A stretch of 64,000 bases of DNA, from positions 56,752,378 through 56,816,377 of the forward strand of contig OY288243.1 in the NCBI GenBank assembly GCA_958450325.1, read 5' to 3'. Shown in pieces: positions 21,969 through 33,063 of the stretch. Source of the DNA: Agrostemma githago (lineage: Eukaryota > Streptophyta > Magnoliopsida > Caryophyllales > Caryophyllaceae). The notes below the pieces were generated by a model. The model made no database searches. It was not told where the DNA came from and saw only the letters and a program-made list of their open reading frames with translations. Each line of letters starts with the position of its first letter. Positions within the stretch are counted from its first letter, which is position 1. Both the position numbers and the translations under genes were made by a program.

Positions 21969-24900
21969 TGTAACACCCCTGATTTTATAAATTAAATTAA
22001 TTTTAAATTATATTCGTATTTTTATTTTGTTTACGATTGAACTCGTAATTCTCAAAATTATTATAAAACGCGTTTATCGTTCAATCGTTTCAAACTCCTA
22101 AAATTCTATTTATCTCGGAAACATATTTTAATTCTTTTTCGATTTATTTTACACATTTAATTTAATTCTTATCGAAAATCTATTTCGACGATTTAAATTC
22201 TAAATTCTTTTATTTTTAAGCTCGATTTTCTATATTTATTTTCAAACTCCTAAAATCCTTTTATTTAGCTCGAAACTCATTTATTTTAAGTTTCGTCAAA
22301 ATATTTATTTTCTTTCCTCGAGAAATCAATTTAATTCACTTTATCGAAGATTTATTATTTATTTGGAAATACTATTTCGTCGTCTAAACTTTTATTTCTA
22401 TCAACTTCGTTCTCATCTCGAGTAATTATTTTACTCATTTTATTTGACGACCCGATTACTTATTAAATTTTATTAACTCGTCTTAACTTTATTAACTCGT
22501 TACGGAATTCGTTTAGTCCGTATTTCTAACCCGATTCATTTAATTAATCGGTTTTCTTTAGTGGACTATATACATGAATCATTTCATTTTTTTTTCTCTC
22601 CCACTTTATGCATTCATTCCCCCCCATACGTTATTTTGTTTCCCTTGCCTCTTTTATCCACCGCTTCATCCAATTCACCTCACCTTCCTCTTGTTTTTCC
22701 TACTATTCAACCGTTACCATCTCTCATTCCTCACCTATGTTTCCCCCTTCTCTTTTCCGTCCCTATCCTTCGCTATCTCGTCCCGTTTCTTCATCTATTC
22801 CTGCTGCTGCTGTCATTTTTTTTTGGCTGCTGCTGTGATGCTGTTTCTTCTCGGTTCCGGTGTCGGCCCCGGTGTCCTTTGTTTCGGACAGGTAATTCCA
22901 TCTCTCTGTTGTCTTCGTCCTTCTTCTTTTCTTTTTCTCTTCGCCGGTCCGCTGCTGCTGCGTTTACTGTTCCGTTCGTCGTCGATTTCTGTCCTCGTTC
23001 TTCTTTTCTTTCTTCTATTATTCTCTTCTTGTTTCTATTGTTTGCATCGTTCTACATTTGCTGCTGCTTCTTCGTTCTAGTGCTACTGTTGTTTTCATCT
23101 GTTTTACTCTGCTGTTGCTTGCTGTCCGTTTATGATGCTGTTTCGTCTCGCTTGTCATCCGTTTAGTGTTGTCATCTGTGGTTGTTGTTGCTGTTGCCGC
23201 TGCTGTCCGCTGTCTGCTGTTATGCTTCGTTTTGCTGCTGTTTATCACGCCTGTTCTTCTTCTCCTCCTTTTCTTCTTTTCTTCTTTTTTCTACTGCCGT
23301 CTGCTGCTGTTTGTGTCGGTTTTCTGCTGCTGCTTCGTTTCTGTCCTCTTCTTCTGTTTGTTGCTGCGGTTTTCCTTCTTCTTCGCCTGTTTTGCCGATG
23401 CTGCATTTTGAGTAAAGCTGTTTGTTTGTGTCGGTCCGTCTGCTGCTGTCCGATATTTTTCTTCCGTGCCCTTTTCTTCTCCTCAGATGTCGATCGTTGT
23501 TTGATTTTCGTACTGTTCGTGAAGGTCGATGATGTTGTTACTTTTGGGTCGACTCTTCTCTCGGTTGTTGCTTCTATTTTCTCTCGTTTCTTTTACACCG
23601 AATTCTTTTCGGTCTTCTGTTCTTCTTACTACTGTTCTGCTCGTATTTGATTTCCTTATTCGCGAGCCTCATTTTCCGTCCTCCTGTTCTTTCGTTCTTG
23701 TCATTCGTTTCCTTCGATCCTTACACCGATTTCTTTGTTTCTATTTCTTTTACCTCGAATTCCGTTGGAGCCCCGAAGTCCTTTTGTAAGACCAGTAAGA
23801 GTGGTTGGATTTTGGAATCATCAAGAAAGGCAAGTACATGAGCATTCGGATATCGACTTAAGGTAACTTTAGGACGTTACTCGATTTTATATCGTATGTT
23901 TGAGTAGTAGTATGTAGTAAATATTTTAACTTCCATTTTCTAATTTTAGCTATTTATTATTTGCTAAAAATATTATTTTATAAATTGTGTGCTTTATAAA
24001 TATTTTACGATTTTCGATATCGTTTTATAAATCGTTAGTAATTTAATTATTTACGATCGTTATAATATTTTGTTAGTTATCGTGACACTAGTAACTAAAT
24101 AATATCGATTTCATATTTTCGTCATATTTCGTTAATTTCTAATTTTTAACTCAAAATCGTATTTTCATATTATAATCGAGATTTGTATATTTGTTTAATA
24201 AATTAATTTTCGATTTACGATTTATACTAGTAAATGAGAAGATAGTTGATTTAGTTTTAAATACATTTTAGTCGAGACTATTTTCACTAATAATTTCCTA
24301 TTTGTTTCCGATTGACTATTTTTATTAAAAATTGTATTATTCATAAATCAAAGCTATTTCTTAAAAATAATTTGAAACCTTTATAAAATTCATTTCATTT
24401 ATATAACTCGTTGACTCAATTAATTTTGAAATCGTTTTTCTTAAAATATCTCTTTTCTAAGATTTATTGTTTTAACTCGACTTCCTAAATTATTTATAAA
24501 AATACTATATAATGACTTATCACATTTTATTTATATTTTGGAGTAACGAATTTAGAAATATATTTAAGTTACGATAACGACGATAATAATTAAATGTTAA
24601 TCTCGTTAGAAATGCTATTTTTAATACATTTCACATATTTTAATAACTTACGTATTTTCTATAACAATATTTCTATTTTAGTAAGTTTCTAAAATTAGTA
24701 AGTTTCTATCTATAGAAAGTTTCCCTTTTAATATAAAATGGTTATTCCTTTTATCCATATCATTTATATTGATTATAATTACTTTTGACTATCGATAATG
24801 GCTGTTTTGGGTTATGGAATAAAGAGAAGTGTGGGGTTAGAGTAATATAGTCTGGGATGTACGTTTTTGCCATCAACTATAAAGCTGGTGTGTCTATGTT

Positions 24901-25666
24901 GAGACACATTGGTCGTTGAACTGAGCATGGTTTGTGTTCAGGAGTGTGTATATTTTGACCTTAAACTTAGATATCGCATCGTGTAAGTCGCCGTCGGGTT
25001 GAACTGGATTACGGTTGGTGTCCAGGAGGGGTGTACATTACTTAAGCCAGGACCTCGCTGCACGCAGTCCTGTTATAGTTGAGTTGCCTAGTTAGAGACT
25101 GGATTCTGTTATGAGTTAAGTCTACAGTTCTCGAAGCTAGTTTTTAGTATTATCCTAGTGAAAGTCTAGCCTTGTGCACACCGATCAAATTTCCATAACG
25201 CCATTTTTGAATATTTATATTATCGATTGATTTTGACTTGCAGGTTGGCAAGTGCTTTAAGTTATCTCCGAGAACTTATTTTATTATATCGTTTTAATGT
25301 TTTCTCATTTTAAGTATTTTGATATAATAATACTATTATTTTTTTCCATATGATATAATATGGCTGGGAGAACGTCCGAGTTACTCCCCACTGACGTGGC
25401 TGTTATGTTTATAACATGACAGGTATTTGCTGCTAGGTTTTGGGTGTGAGCTAGCGAGTAGCGTGGATCCTACTCTTTCTCTATTCATGTAATTTACGGA
25501 TTTGTATAACCCATTTGGAGAATTTTCTATTTAGCCCTTTTGTAAAAAGTGGCCTTTGTATCGACTTACCATTTCTTTTAATAAGATATAGTTTGTCAGC
25601 GTGTTTTAATCCCAACTCTACAGTGTTTCCGCCACTGTATCGCGTTAGATTTTCTAGGGGATTACA
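21969..25666 (+). repeat. 5' LTR of Tekay-2
   Basis: Runs from TGTAACACCCC to GGGGATTACA. The first 0.6 kb and the 23.9-24.8 kb part are AT-rich. At 22590-23800 there is a long pyrimidine-rich block full of CTG and TTC triplets, probably the transcribed leader. A TATA-like TATATAC at 22566-22572 immediately precedes it. The open frames of up to 201 codons in the pyrimidine block (22561-23166, 23132-23650) encode only F/L/S/C low-complexity peptides in three overlapping frames and are not genes. Confidence 0.95.
22566..22572 (+). promoter_or_regulatory. Possible TATA box of the Tekay-2 5' LTR
   Basis: GGACTATATACATG lies at the border between the AT-rich upstream part and the pyrimidine-rich, CTG-rich block. 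The same site is at 28701-28707 in the second LTR. Assigned only on motif and position. Confidence 0.35.
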
Positions 25667-25668
25667 GT

Positions 25669-25680
25669 TGGTATCAGAGC
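25669..25680 (+). promoter_or_regulatory. Primer-binding site of Tekay-2 (initiator tRNA-Met type)
   Basis: TGGTATCAGAGC follows the LTR end ATTACA by two bases. This is the usual complement to the 3' end of plant initiator tRNA-Met, used by most Ty1/copia elements and chromoviruses. Confidence 0.92.
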
Positions 25681-28090
25681 ATTGTTGCTCCCGACGCTTA
25701 CACCTGATTTTAGGAAAAATACTAGTAAATGATTTGAACATTAAAGAAATATTAGTGAGAGATGGGTAGAAACCTAAATAAGGACTTAACTGTTAGGTTT
25801 ATATGTTCTTGTAACTCAATGATTAGCATTGAATATTTGTTGCTTTTGTCTGGAAGAAGATGAATGTAGAAGAAGACGATAGGACGCTGCCCCAGATCGG
25901 GACAAGACCTGCTCAAAACTCTCAACGCCTGTTATTCGAGTGGACAACTTTGTGCTACAAGGAAGATACAATGGCGACCCTTCAGCCCAGATTTGGTTTG
26001 CTCAAGCTACAGGTTAGATGATCAAGAGTAGATGCATGTTCCATGATGCTGCAGTAGATCCAGATTGAGCGACCCAAGACTCGCGAGCTCGTTCCTCTTC
26101 AAGAAGATGAAGTAATCTATTTACTTCCCTCGTGAACCTTAGAGGTCCATACTTTCCCTTCTCGTTTTAGGTCTTTATCTTCTAGAATCATTGATTCTTT
26201 TCTTCATGCTTCTGCTTCTTATAATTCTTCTCTTACTTATCCGCGTCTTTATTCTTGTGATCAATCTTTGATTTATTCCTCTACTTTACCATCTTTTCTC
26301 TTGAGATTCTTGGGTTAGACCGGATTCTGCCCCAGTGAACCCCATGGAAGGTTATAGGTGTTTGAGATTTAGTAAACCCTTGTTACATACTTGGTTCGAG
26401 GATTGTGGGTTATACCTTGTTATCTATCTTAGTAGGTTTTTGAGGATCAATTTGAATGATAAATTATCAATTAATGGAATTAGGATAATACTTTAGACCC
26501 TGAACCTTGGGTTATAGGTTACTTTGATTATTTTGGAGTACTTAGAGTTGAATACACTTTGAAGTAGTAAGAGTACATCATATTTGATGGATACCTAGTA
26601 CCTAACCTAGAACTGAACTAAATACAACTGATAATATTACTTTGGAGATTCTTATCTAATGCTTATTTGATGGATGCATCGTGAATATTTGGGATCATAG
26701 AGTATTGTGTAAAGTGTTAGCCTGAGTGTTGTGGTACCATTGAAGGTTTCATTAATGTTGTTAGAAATTTTGGTTGACATAGATTACTCGTATTTCTTAA
26801 AGATTAGATCGTTGATCGTTGTGTGAGGTTGTAACCTATGAACTTTGGTGGAATTCTCTGAAACCTTAGTCGAAAGACGTGTTTTGAAGATGTGAGTGTT
26901 CACGCCATTACCTATAGGTTTGAGCGTCTTTGAGGATTCGTTGTACTTTTTCAAGTTTTGTACTTGTGGCATATTAAATATGTTAATGATCATTTTTGAG
27001 GATTTCGTACCCGAGCCTTGTTTAAATTGGTGGACCTTGTTTAGAGTTTCTCACTCGAGAAATTTGGAGTACACCTCGAGTTCAGACCTTATAAACTTTG
27101 GATTAGGAACCCGTGTTGTGGGAGTCGTACCGGGAATCTCGAGATGGTTAACTTCTTCTATATTTCCTTGAGAGCTTTGTTTGACTCTCAATTTTGTTCC
27201 TCCCACTAGCTTTTCTTAAATCCTGCTAGTTCTTCTTCGGCCAATTCCTTTGACTTCTTTATCGGGTTTGAATACTTTCGTTTCGATTTGTCGTTGACTT
27301 TGACTCTATTTATCCATTTAATATTTTCCTCAAACTTGTGTTGTGAAAAGATTGACTAATTTAAAAATATTGAATTTTCATGAGATTTTAACATTTTGAG
27401 TTATAAATTTCAAAACTTTGTATTTCGTCTTTGTTTTATTTTTGGTTCCGTTTCAAAGGGCCTAAATAATTTATTTTAAAGTATTTCGAAATTGTTTAAA
27501 ATTTTAATTTTGATTTTCAAGTGATCGAGATTTTATAATAGCTTTCTTAATTGCAAATATTTTGATTTCTATGAGATTATTAGGTAAAATGGTTTAAAAT
27601 TCTCGAAAACTTTGTATGTCTAAATTTTTGTTTTATTGTCATTAAACTTTAAATCCGTTTTTGAAAATGTTTGTCGACTGGTTCGATTATTATTTACTAA
27701 CTACAAAACTGGATTTCTCGAATTTTTGTTTGGTCTTAAAAGCGTAATATTGTCGAATTTCTCAATCAAAACGTTGTATTGTTGCTTTGAAAATACTTGG
27801 GTACCCTTCCCCTTGAGTTCGTTTAGAAATATTGTTTATCGTCATTATTTTATCAACTAATTTTCACTTACGATTTTATTAATTTAAATGATTTCAAACA
27901 TTGGGAATTGAACCCAACTCTTCTTGAAATAAATCTTGTCTTCGATTTAGATTTCATATAACGTTTGAAGTGTAAATTTTAAAAATCGAGATTGTGATGC
28001 GAGTTAAGCATTCTCATTTTGTTCAAGTGATATACGTTGTTTTCCACTCTATTATTATGTTTTTGTTAGTTTCGAGGACGAAACTTCTTT
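25681..28090 (+). other. Internal region of Tekay-2, no pol
   Basis: About 2.4 kb with stops in all frames. From 25861 a short reading beginning with an E/D-rich stretch, then PQIGTRPAQNSQ, may be a relic of a gag start; I would not insist on it. The rest (26.1-28.0 kb) is AT-rich and featureless apart from 'gtttcgaggacgaaac' at 28070, the same phrase that precedes the purine tract in Tekay-1. Confidence 0.7.
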
Positions 28091-28103
28091 TAGTGGGGAA
28101 GAT
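28091..28103 (+). promoter_or_regulatory. Polypurine tract of Tekay-2
   Basis: TAGTGGGGAAGAT directly precedes the second LTR, in the position and with the G-run expected for a plus-strand primer. Confidence 0.85.
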
Positions 28104-31100
28104 TGTAACACCCCTGATTTTATAAATTAAATTAATTTTAAATTATATTCGTATTTTTATTTTGTTTACGATTGAACTCGTAATTCTCAAAATTATTATA
28201 AAACGCGTTTATCGTTCAATCGTTTCAAACTCCTAAAATTCTATTTATCTCGGAAACATATTTTAATTCTTTTTCGATTTATTTTACACATTTAATTTAA
28301 TTCTTATCGAAAATCTATTTCGACGATTTAAATTCTAAATTCTTTTATTTTTAAGCTCGATTTTCTATATTTATTTTCAAACTCCTAAAATCCTTTTATT
28401 TAGCTCGAAACTCATTTATTTTAAGTTTCGTCAAAATATTTATTTTCTTTCCTCGAGAAATCAATTTAATTCACTTTATCGAAGATTTATTATTTATTTG
28501 GAAATACTATTTCGTCGTCTAAACTTTTATTTCTATCAACTTCGTTCTCATCTCGAGTAATTATTTTACTCATTTTATTTGACGACCCGATTACTTATTA
28601 AATTTTATTAACTCGTCTTAACTTTATTAACTCGTTACGGAATTCGTTTAGTCCGTATTTCTAACCCGATTCATTTAATTAATCGGTTTTCTTTAGTGGA
28701 CTATATACATGAATCATTTCATTTTTTTTTCTCTCCCACTTTATGCATTCATTCCCCCCCATACGTTATTTTGTTTCCCTTGCCTCTTTTATCCACCGCT
28801 TCATCCAATTCACCTCACCTTCCTCTTGTTTTTCCTACTATTCAACCGTTACCATCTCTCATTCCTCACCTATGTTTCCCCCTTCTCTTTTCCGTCCCTA
28901 TCCTTCGCTATCTCGTCCCGTTTCTTCATCTATTCCTGCTGCTGCTGTCATTTTTTTTTGGCTGCTGCTGTGATGCTGTTTCTTCTCGGTTCCGGTGTCG
29001 GCCCCGGTGTCCTTTGTTTCGGACAGGTAATTCCATCTCTCTGTTGTCTTCGTCCTTCTTCTTTTCTTTTTCTCTTCGCCGGTCCGCTGCTGCTGCGTTT
29101 ACTGTTCCGTTCGTCGTCGATTTCTGTCCTCGTTCTTCTTTTCTTTCTTCTATTATTCTCTTCTTGTTTCTATTGTTTGCATCGTTCTACATTTGCTGCT
29201 GCTTCTTCGTTCTAGTGCTACTGTTGTTTTCATCTGTTTTACTCTGCTGTTGCTTGCTGTCCGTTTATGATGCTGTTTCGTCTCGCTTGTCATCCGTTTA
29301 GTGTTGTCATCTGTGGTTGTTGTTGCTGTTGCCGCTGCTGTCCGCTGTCTGCTGTTATGCTTCGTTTTGCTGCTGTTTATCACGCCTGTTCTTCTTCTCC
29401 TCCTTTTCTTCTTTTCTTCTTTTTTCTACTGCCGTCTGCTGCTGTTTGTGTCGGTTTTCTGCTGCTGCTTCGTTTCTGTCCTCTTCTTCTGTTTGTTGCT
29501 GCGGTTTTCCTTCTTCTTCGCCTGTTTTGCCGATGCTGCATTTTGAGTAAAGCTGTTTGTTTGTGTCGGTCCGTCTGCTGCTGTCCGATATTTTTCTTCC
29601 GTGCCCTTTTCTTCTCCTCAGATGTCGATCGTTGTTTGATTTTCGTACTGTTCGTGAAGGTCGATGATGTTGTTACTTTTGGGTCGACTCTTCTCTCGGT
29701 TGTTGCTTCTATTTTCTCTCGTTTCTTTTACACCGAATTCTTTTCGGTCTTCTGTTCTTCTTACTACTGTTCTGCTCGTATTTGATTTCCTTATTCGCGA
29801 GCCTCATTTTCCGTCCTCCTGTTCTTTCGTTCTTGTCATTCGTTTCCTTCGATCCTTACACCGATTTCTTTGTTTCTATTTCTTTTACCTCGAATTCCGT
29901 TGGAGCCCCGAAGTCCTTTTGTAAGACCAGTAAGAGTGGTTGGATTTTGGAATCATCAAGAAAGGCAAGTACATGAGCATTCGGATATCGACTTAAGGTA
30001 ACTTTAGGACGTTACTCGATTTTATATCGTATGTTTGAGTAGTAGTATGTAGTAAATATTTTAACTTCCATTTTCTAATTTTAGCTATTTATTATTTGCT
30101 AAAAATATTATTTTATAAATTGTGTGCTTTATAAATATTTTACGATTTTCGATATCGTTTTATAAATCGTTAGTAATTTAATTATTTACGATCGTTATAA
30201 TATTTTGTTAGTTATCGTGACACTAGTAACTAAATAATATCGATTTCATATTTTCGTCATATTTCGTTAATTTCTAATTTTTAACTCAAAATCGTATTTT
30301 CATATTATAATCGAGATTTGTATATTTGTTTAATAAATTAATTTTCGATTTACGATTTATACTAGTAAATGAGAAGATAGTTGATTTAGTTTTAAATACA
30401 TTTTAGTCGAGACTATTTTCACTAATAATTTCCTATTTGTTTCCGATTGACTATTTTTATTAAAAATTGTATTATTCATAAATCAAAGCTATTTCTTAAA
30501 AATAATTTGAAACCTTTATAAAATTCATTTCATTTATATAACTCGTTGACTCAATTAATTTTGAAATCGTTTTTCTTAAAATATCTCTTTTCTAAGATTT
30601 ATTGTTTTAACTCGACTTCCTAAATTATTTATAAAAATACTATATAATGACTTATCACATTTTATTTATATTTTGGAGTAACGAATTTAGAAATATATTT
30701 AAGTTACGATAACGACGATAATAATTAAATGTTAATCTCGTTAGAAATGCTATTTTTAATACATTTCACATATTTTAATAACTTACGTATTTTCTATAAC
30801 AATATTTCTATTTTTAGTAAGTTTCTAAAATTAGTAAGTTTCTATCTATAGAAAGTTTCCCTTTTAATATAAAATGGTTATTCCTTTTATCCATATCATT
30901 TATATTGATTATAATTACTTTTGACTATCGATAATGGCTGTTTTGGGTTATGGAATAAAGAGAAGTGTGGGGTTAGAGTAATATAGTCTGGGATGTACGT
31001 TTTTGCCATCAACTATAAAGCTGGTGTGTCTATGTTGAGACACATTGGTCGTTGAACTGAGCATGGTTTGTGTTCAGGAGTGTGTATATTTTGACCTTAA

Positions 31101-31802
31101 ACTTAGATATCGCATCGTGTAAGTCGCCGTCGGGTTGAACTGGATTACGGTTGGTGTCCAGGAGGGGTGTACATTACTTAAGCCAGGACCTCGCTGCACG
31201 CAGTCCTGTTATAGTTGAGTTGCCTAGTTAGAGACTGGATTCTGTTATGAGTTAAGTCTACAGTTCTCGAAGCTAGTTTTTAGTATTATCCTAGTGAAAG
31301 TCTAGCCTTGTGCACACCGATCAAATTTCCATAACGCCATTTTTGAATATTTATATTATCGATTGATTTTGACTTGCAGGTTGGCAAGTGCTTTAAGTTA
31401 TCTCCGAGAACTTATTTTATTATATCGTTTTAATGTTTTCTCATTTTAAGTATTTTGATATAATAATACTATTATTTTTTTCCATATGATATAATATGGC
31501 TGGGAGAACGTCCGAGTTACTCCCCACTGACGTGGCTGTTATGTTTATAACATGACAGGTATTTGCTGCTAGGTTTTGGGTGTGAGCTAGCGAGTAGCGT
31601 GGATCCTACTCTTTCTCTATTCATGTAATTTACGGATTTGTATAACCCATTTGGAGAATTTTCTATTTAGCCCTTTTGTAAAAAGTGGCCTTTGTATCGA
31701 CTTACCATTTCTTTTAATAAGATATAGTTTGTCAGCGTGTTTTAATCCCAACTCTACAGTGTTTCCGCCACTGTATCGCGTTAGATTTTCTAGGGGATTA
31801 CA
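28104..31802 (+). repeat. 3' LTR of Tekay-2
   Basis: A copy of 21969-25666, with the same start and end and the same pyrimidine/CTG-rich block at 28725-29935. The single difference I noticed is TTTTTAG here against TTTTAG near 24675. At 31803 the sequence passes straight into the CAACG duplication and Athila ORF-1. Confidence 0.95.
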
Positions 31803-31807
31803 CAACG

Positions 31808-32081
31808 AGTTGGCTCGAAACGACAGACCCAAAATTTCTTACACTTATCAAGATGGGCTTTTTTAGCGAAATAGATACCAGATTCTGAATGACGGAAATT
31901 ACGACGGATTTTAGGGTAATGTACCTCTAGCGGAACAGGTTGTTCACGCGGGGACTGATCCGTGAGTCTGAACGGGCATCGGGACAGATTCGTCCCGAGC
32001 CTTTGCCGACTCCTCGGATCTTGAGGATGACGTTGAACCCGAATTACGATTTAGCATAGAGGATATCCTTTTCCTTGCCAT
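31808..32081 (-). pseudogene. Athila ORF-1, N-terminal part
   Basis: The ATG at 32081 opens a frame starting MARKRISSMLNRNSGS with an S/E/R-rich low-complexity beginning, usual for Athila ORF-1. This frame stops near 31945. The downstream reading (VPLEVHYPKIRNFR, AHLDKCKKFWVC) is in another frame, so a frameshift lies at about 31.95 kb. It then runs into the Tekay-2 target site and continues at 21968. The gene was probably already damaged or has decayed since. Confidence 0.75.
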
Positions 32082-33063
32082 TTGTTTGACTCTCCTCATC
32101 CTTGTTGCTTGAATTCGACGATTATGGTGATGACGGTCTCGGTTTGGGGTTTGTCAGAATTGGGACGATTTCGCAAAACAAACTCCAAGAAGATGATAGG
32201 AATGTGATGGGGATGAGGAGTATGTAATTGGATTGAATTTTGGTGAAGAAATGGAAGGATTAGAGGTGGGTTAAGGTGGTGAATTTGGGGTTTGTTTGGG
32301 GTTTTTTGGGTTTGATTGAGGAGAGAGAGGAAAAGTTGATTATGAAGATGGGTAAGGGGGGTTTGGCTGGTATAGGTGCCGCGGGGTGATATTTTGCCCA
32401 GTGGTCACCATCGGGCGAAATTTCACCGGACGGTTTCCGGACCAATTCTCGTCATTTGCGCGCAGTTTCACCACCGGGCTCACCCGGTGGATTTTCCGTC
32501 AATTACCAAGTCGCAAAATTTTTTACCGTAGGGCGAATTTTTGCCGTTGAGATTCCACCGGGTGAAATTTAACCCGGCGGATTTTCCATCAATTCCTTTA
32601 TTTCGAGCAAAGTTGCCATCGGGTGAAGTTTCACCCGGTAAAATAATCCACTTCAAAATAGGACTTTGCTACGAAAAATATCTTCGACTTGGCCCAAACC
32701 AACCTTAGCTCTTCGACAAAACCAATCTTCTCGATCCACGTATTAGCTACGCGGAGAAAAACTCTCACAATTGTTCATAGCGCGACCCAAAAACTCCAAA
32801 AGAAATCTTCACAATTCCTGCAGATACCAAAACAAGCTCTAAAAGAAAAATCCAAAAGCTATTGTCCGAAGAGAATAAAAAGAGATAAGAATATACAAAT
32901 ATTTACAAGGTGGTTATTATGGACACCACCAAACAGAATTGAATTGTTTGAGCTTAGTCAGGGTTGCTTGAAAAGCAACCCGGAGGGTCTTGGTCATTAA
33001 CTTCAAATTCAATGTTACCGATCTTGAGCTCTTTTCTAAACTCCAGCAAGCCCATAAGTCGTG
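32082..33063. other. Athila spacer between gag-protease and ORF-1, with LTR-like palindromes
   Basis: This is where reverse transcriptase, RNase H and integrase would lie in a full Athila; none is present. At 32376-32640 four to five imperfect palindromes of the same kind as in the LTR occur (e.g. GGGTGAAGTTTCACCC at 32621, GGGCTCACCCGG at 32475), with related spacer phrases. On the minus strand 33063-32950 still reads as a short protein tail (GLLEFRKELKIGNIEFEV) before stopping. Confidence 0.6.

Larger units (their letters stand above)
21969..31802 (+). mobile_element. Young non-autonomous Tekay-like LTR element (Tekay-2)
   Basis: Two LTRs of 3698 and 3699 bp enclose only 2437 bp of internal sequence with primer site and purine tract but no recognisable pol. 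Reading both LTRs in parallel I noticed a single difference, one extra T at about 30812. The CAACG target duplication is perfect. This is the most recent insertion in the left nest. It must have been copied with enzymes from an autonomous relative, and fits the large LARD-like class. It interrupts ORF-1 of the Athila. Confidence 0.95.

Noticed and set aside
22561..23650. Long plus-strand open frames (up to 201 codons) in the Tekay-2 LTR, repeated at 28696-29785
   Set aside because: F/L/S/C-rich products of a pyrimidine-rich tract, open in three overlapping frames at once, no domain; a by-product of composition.
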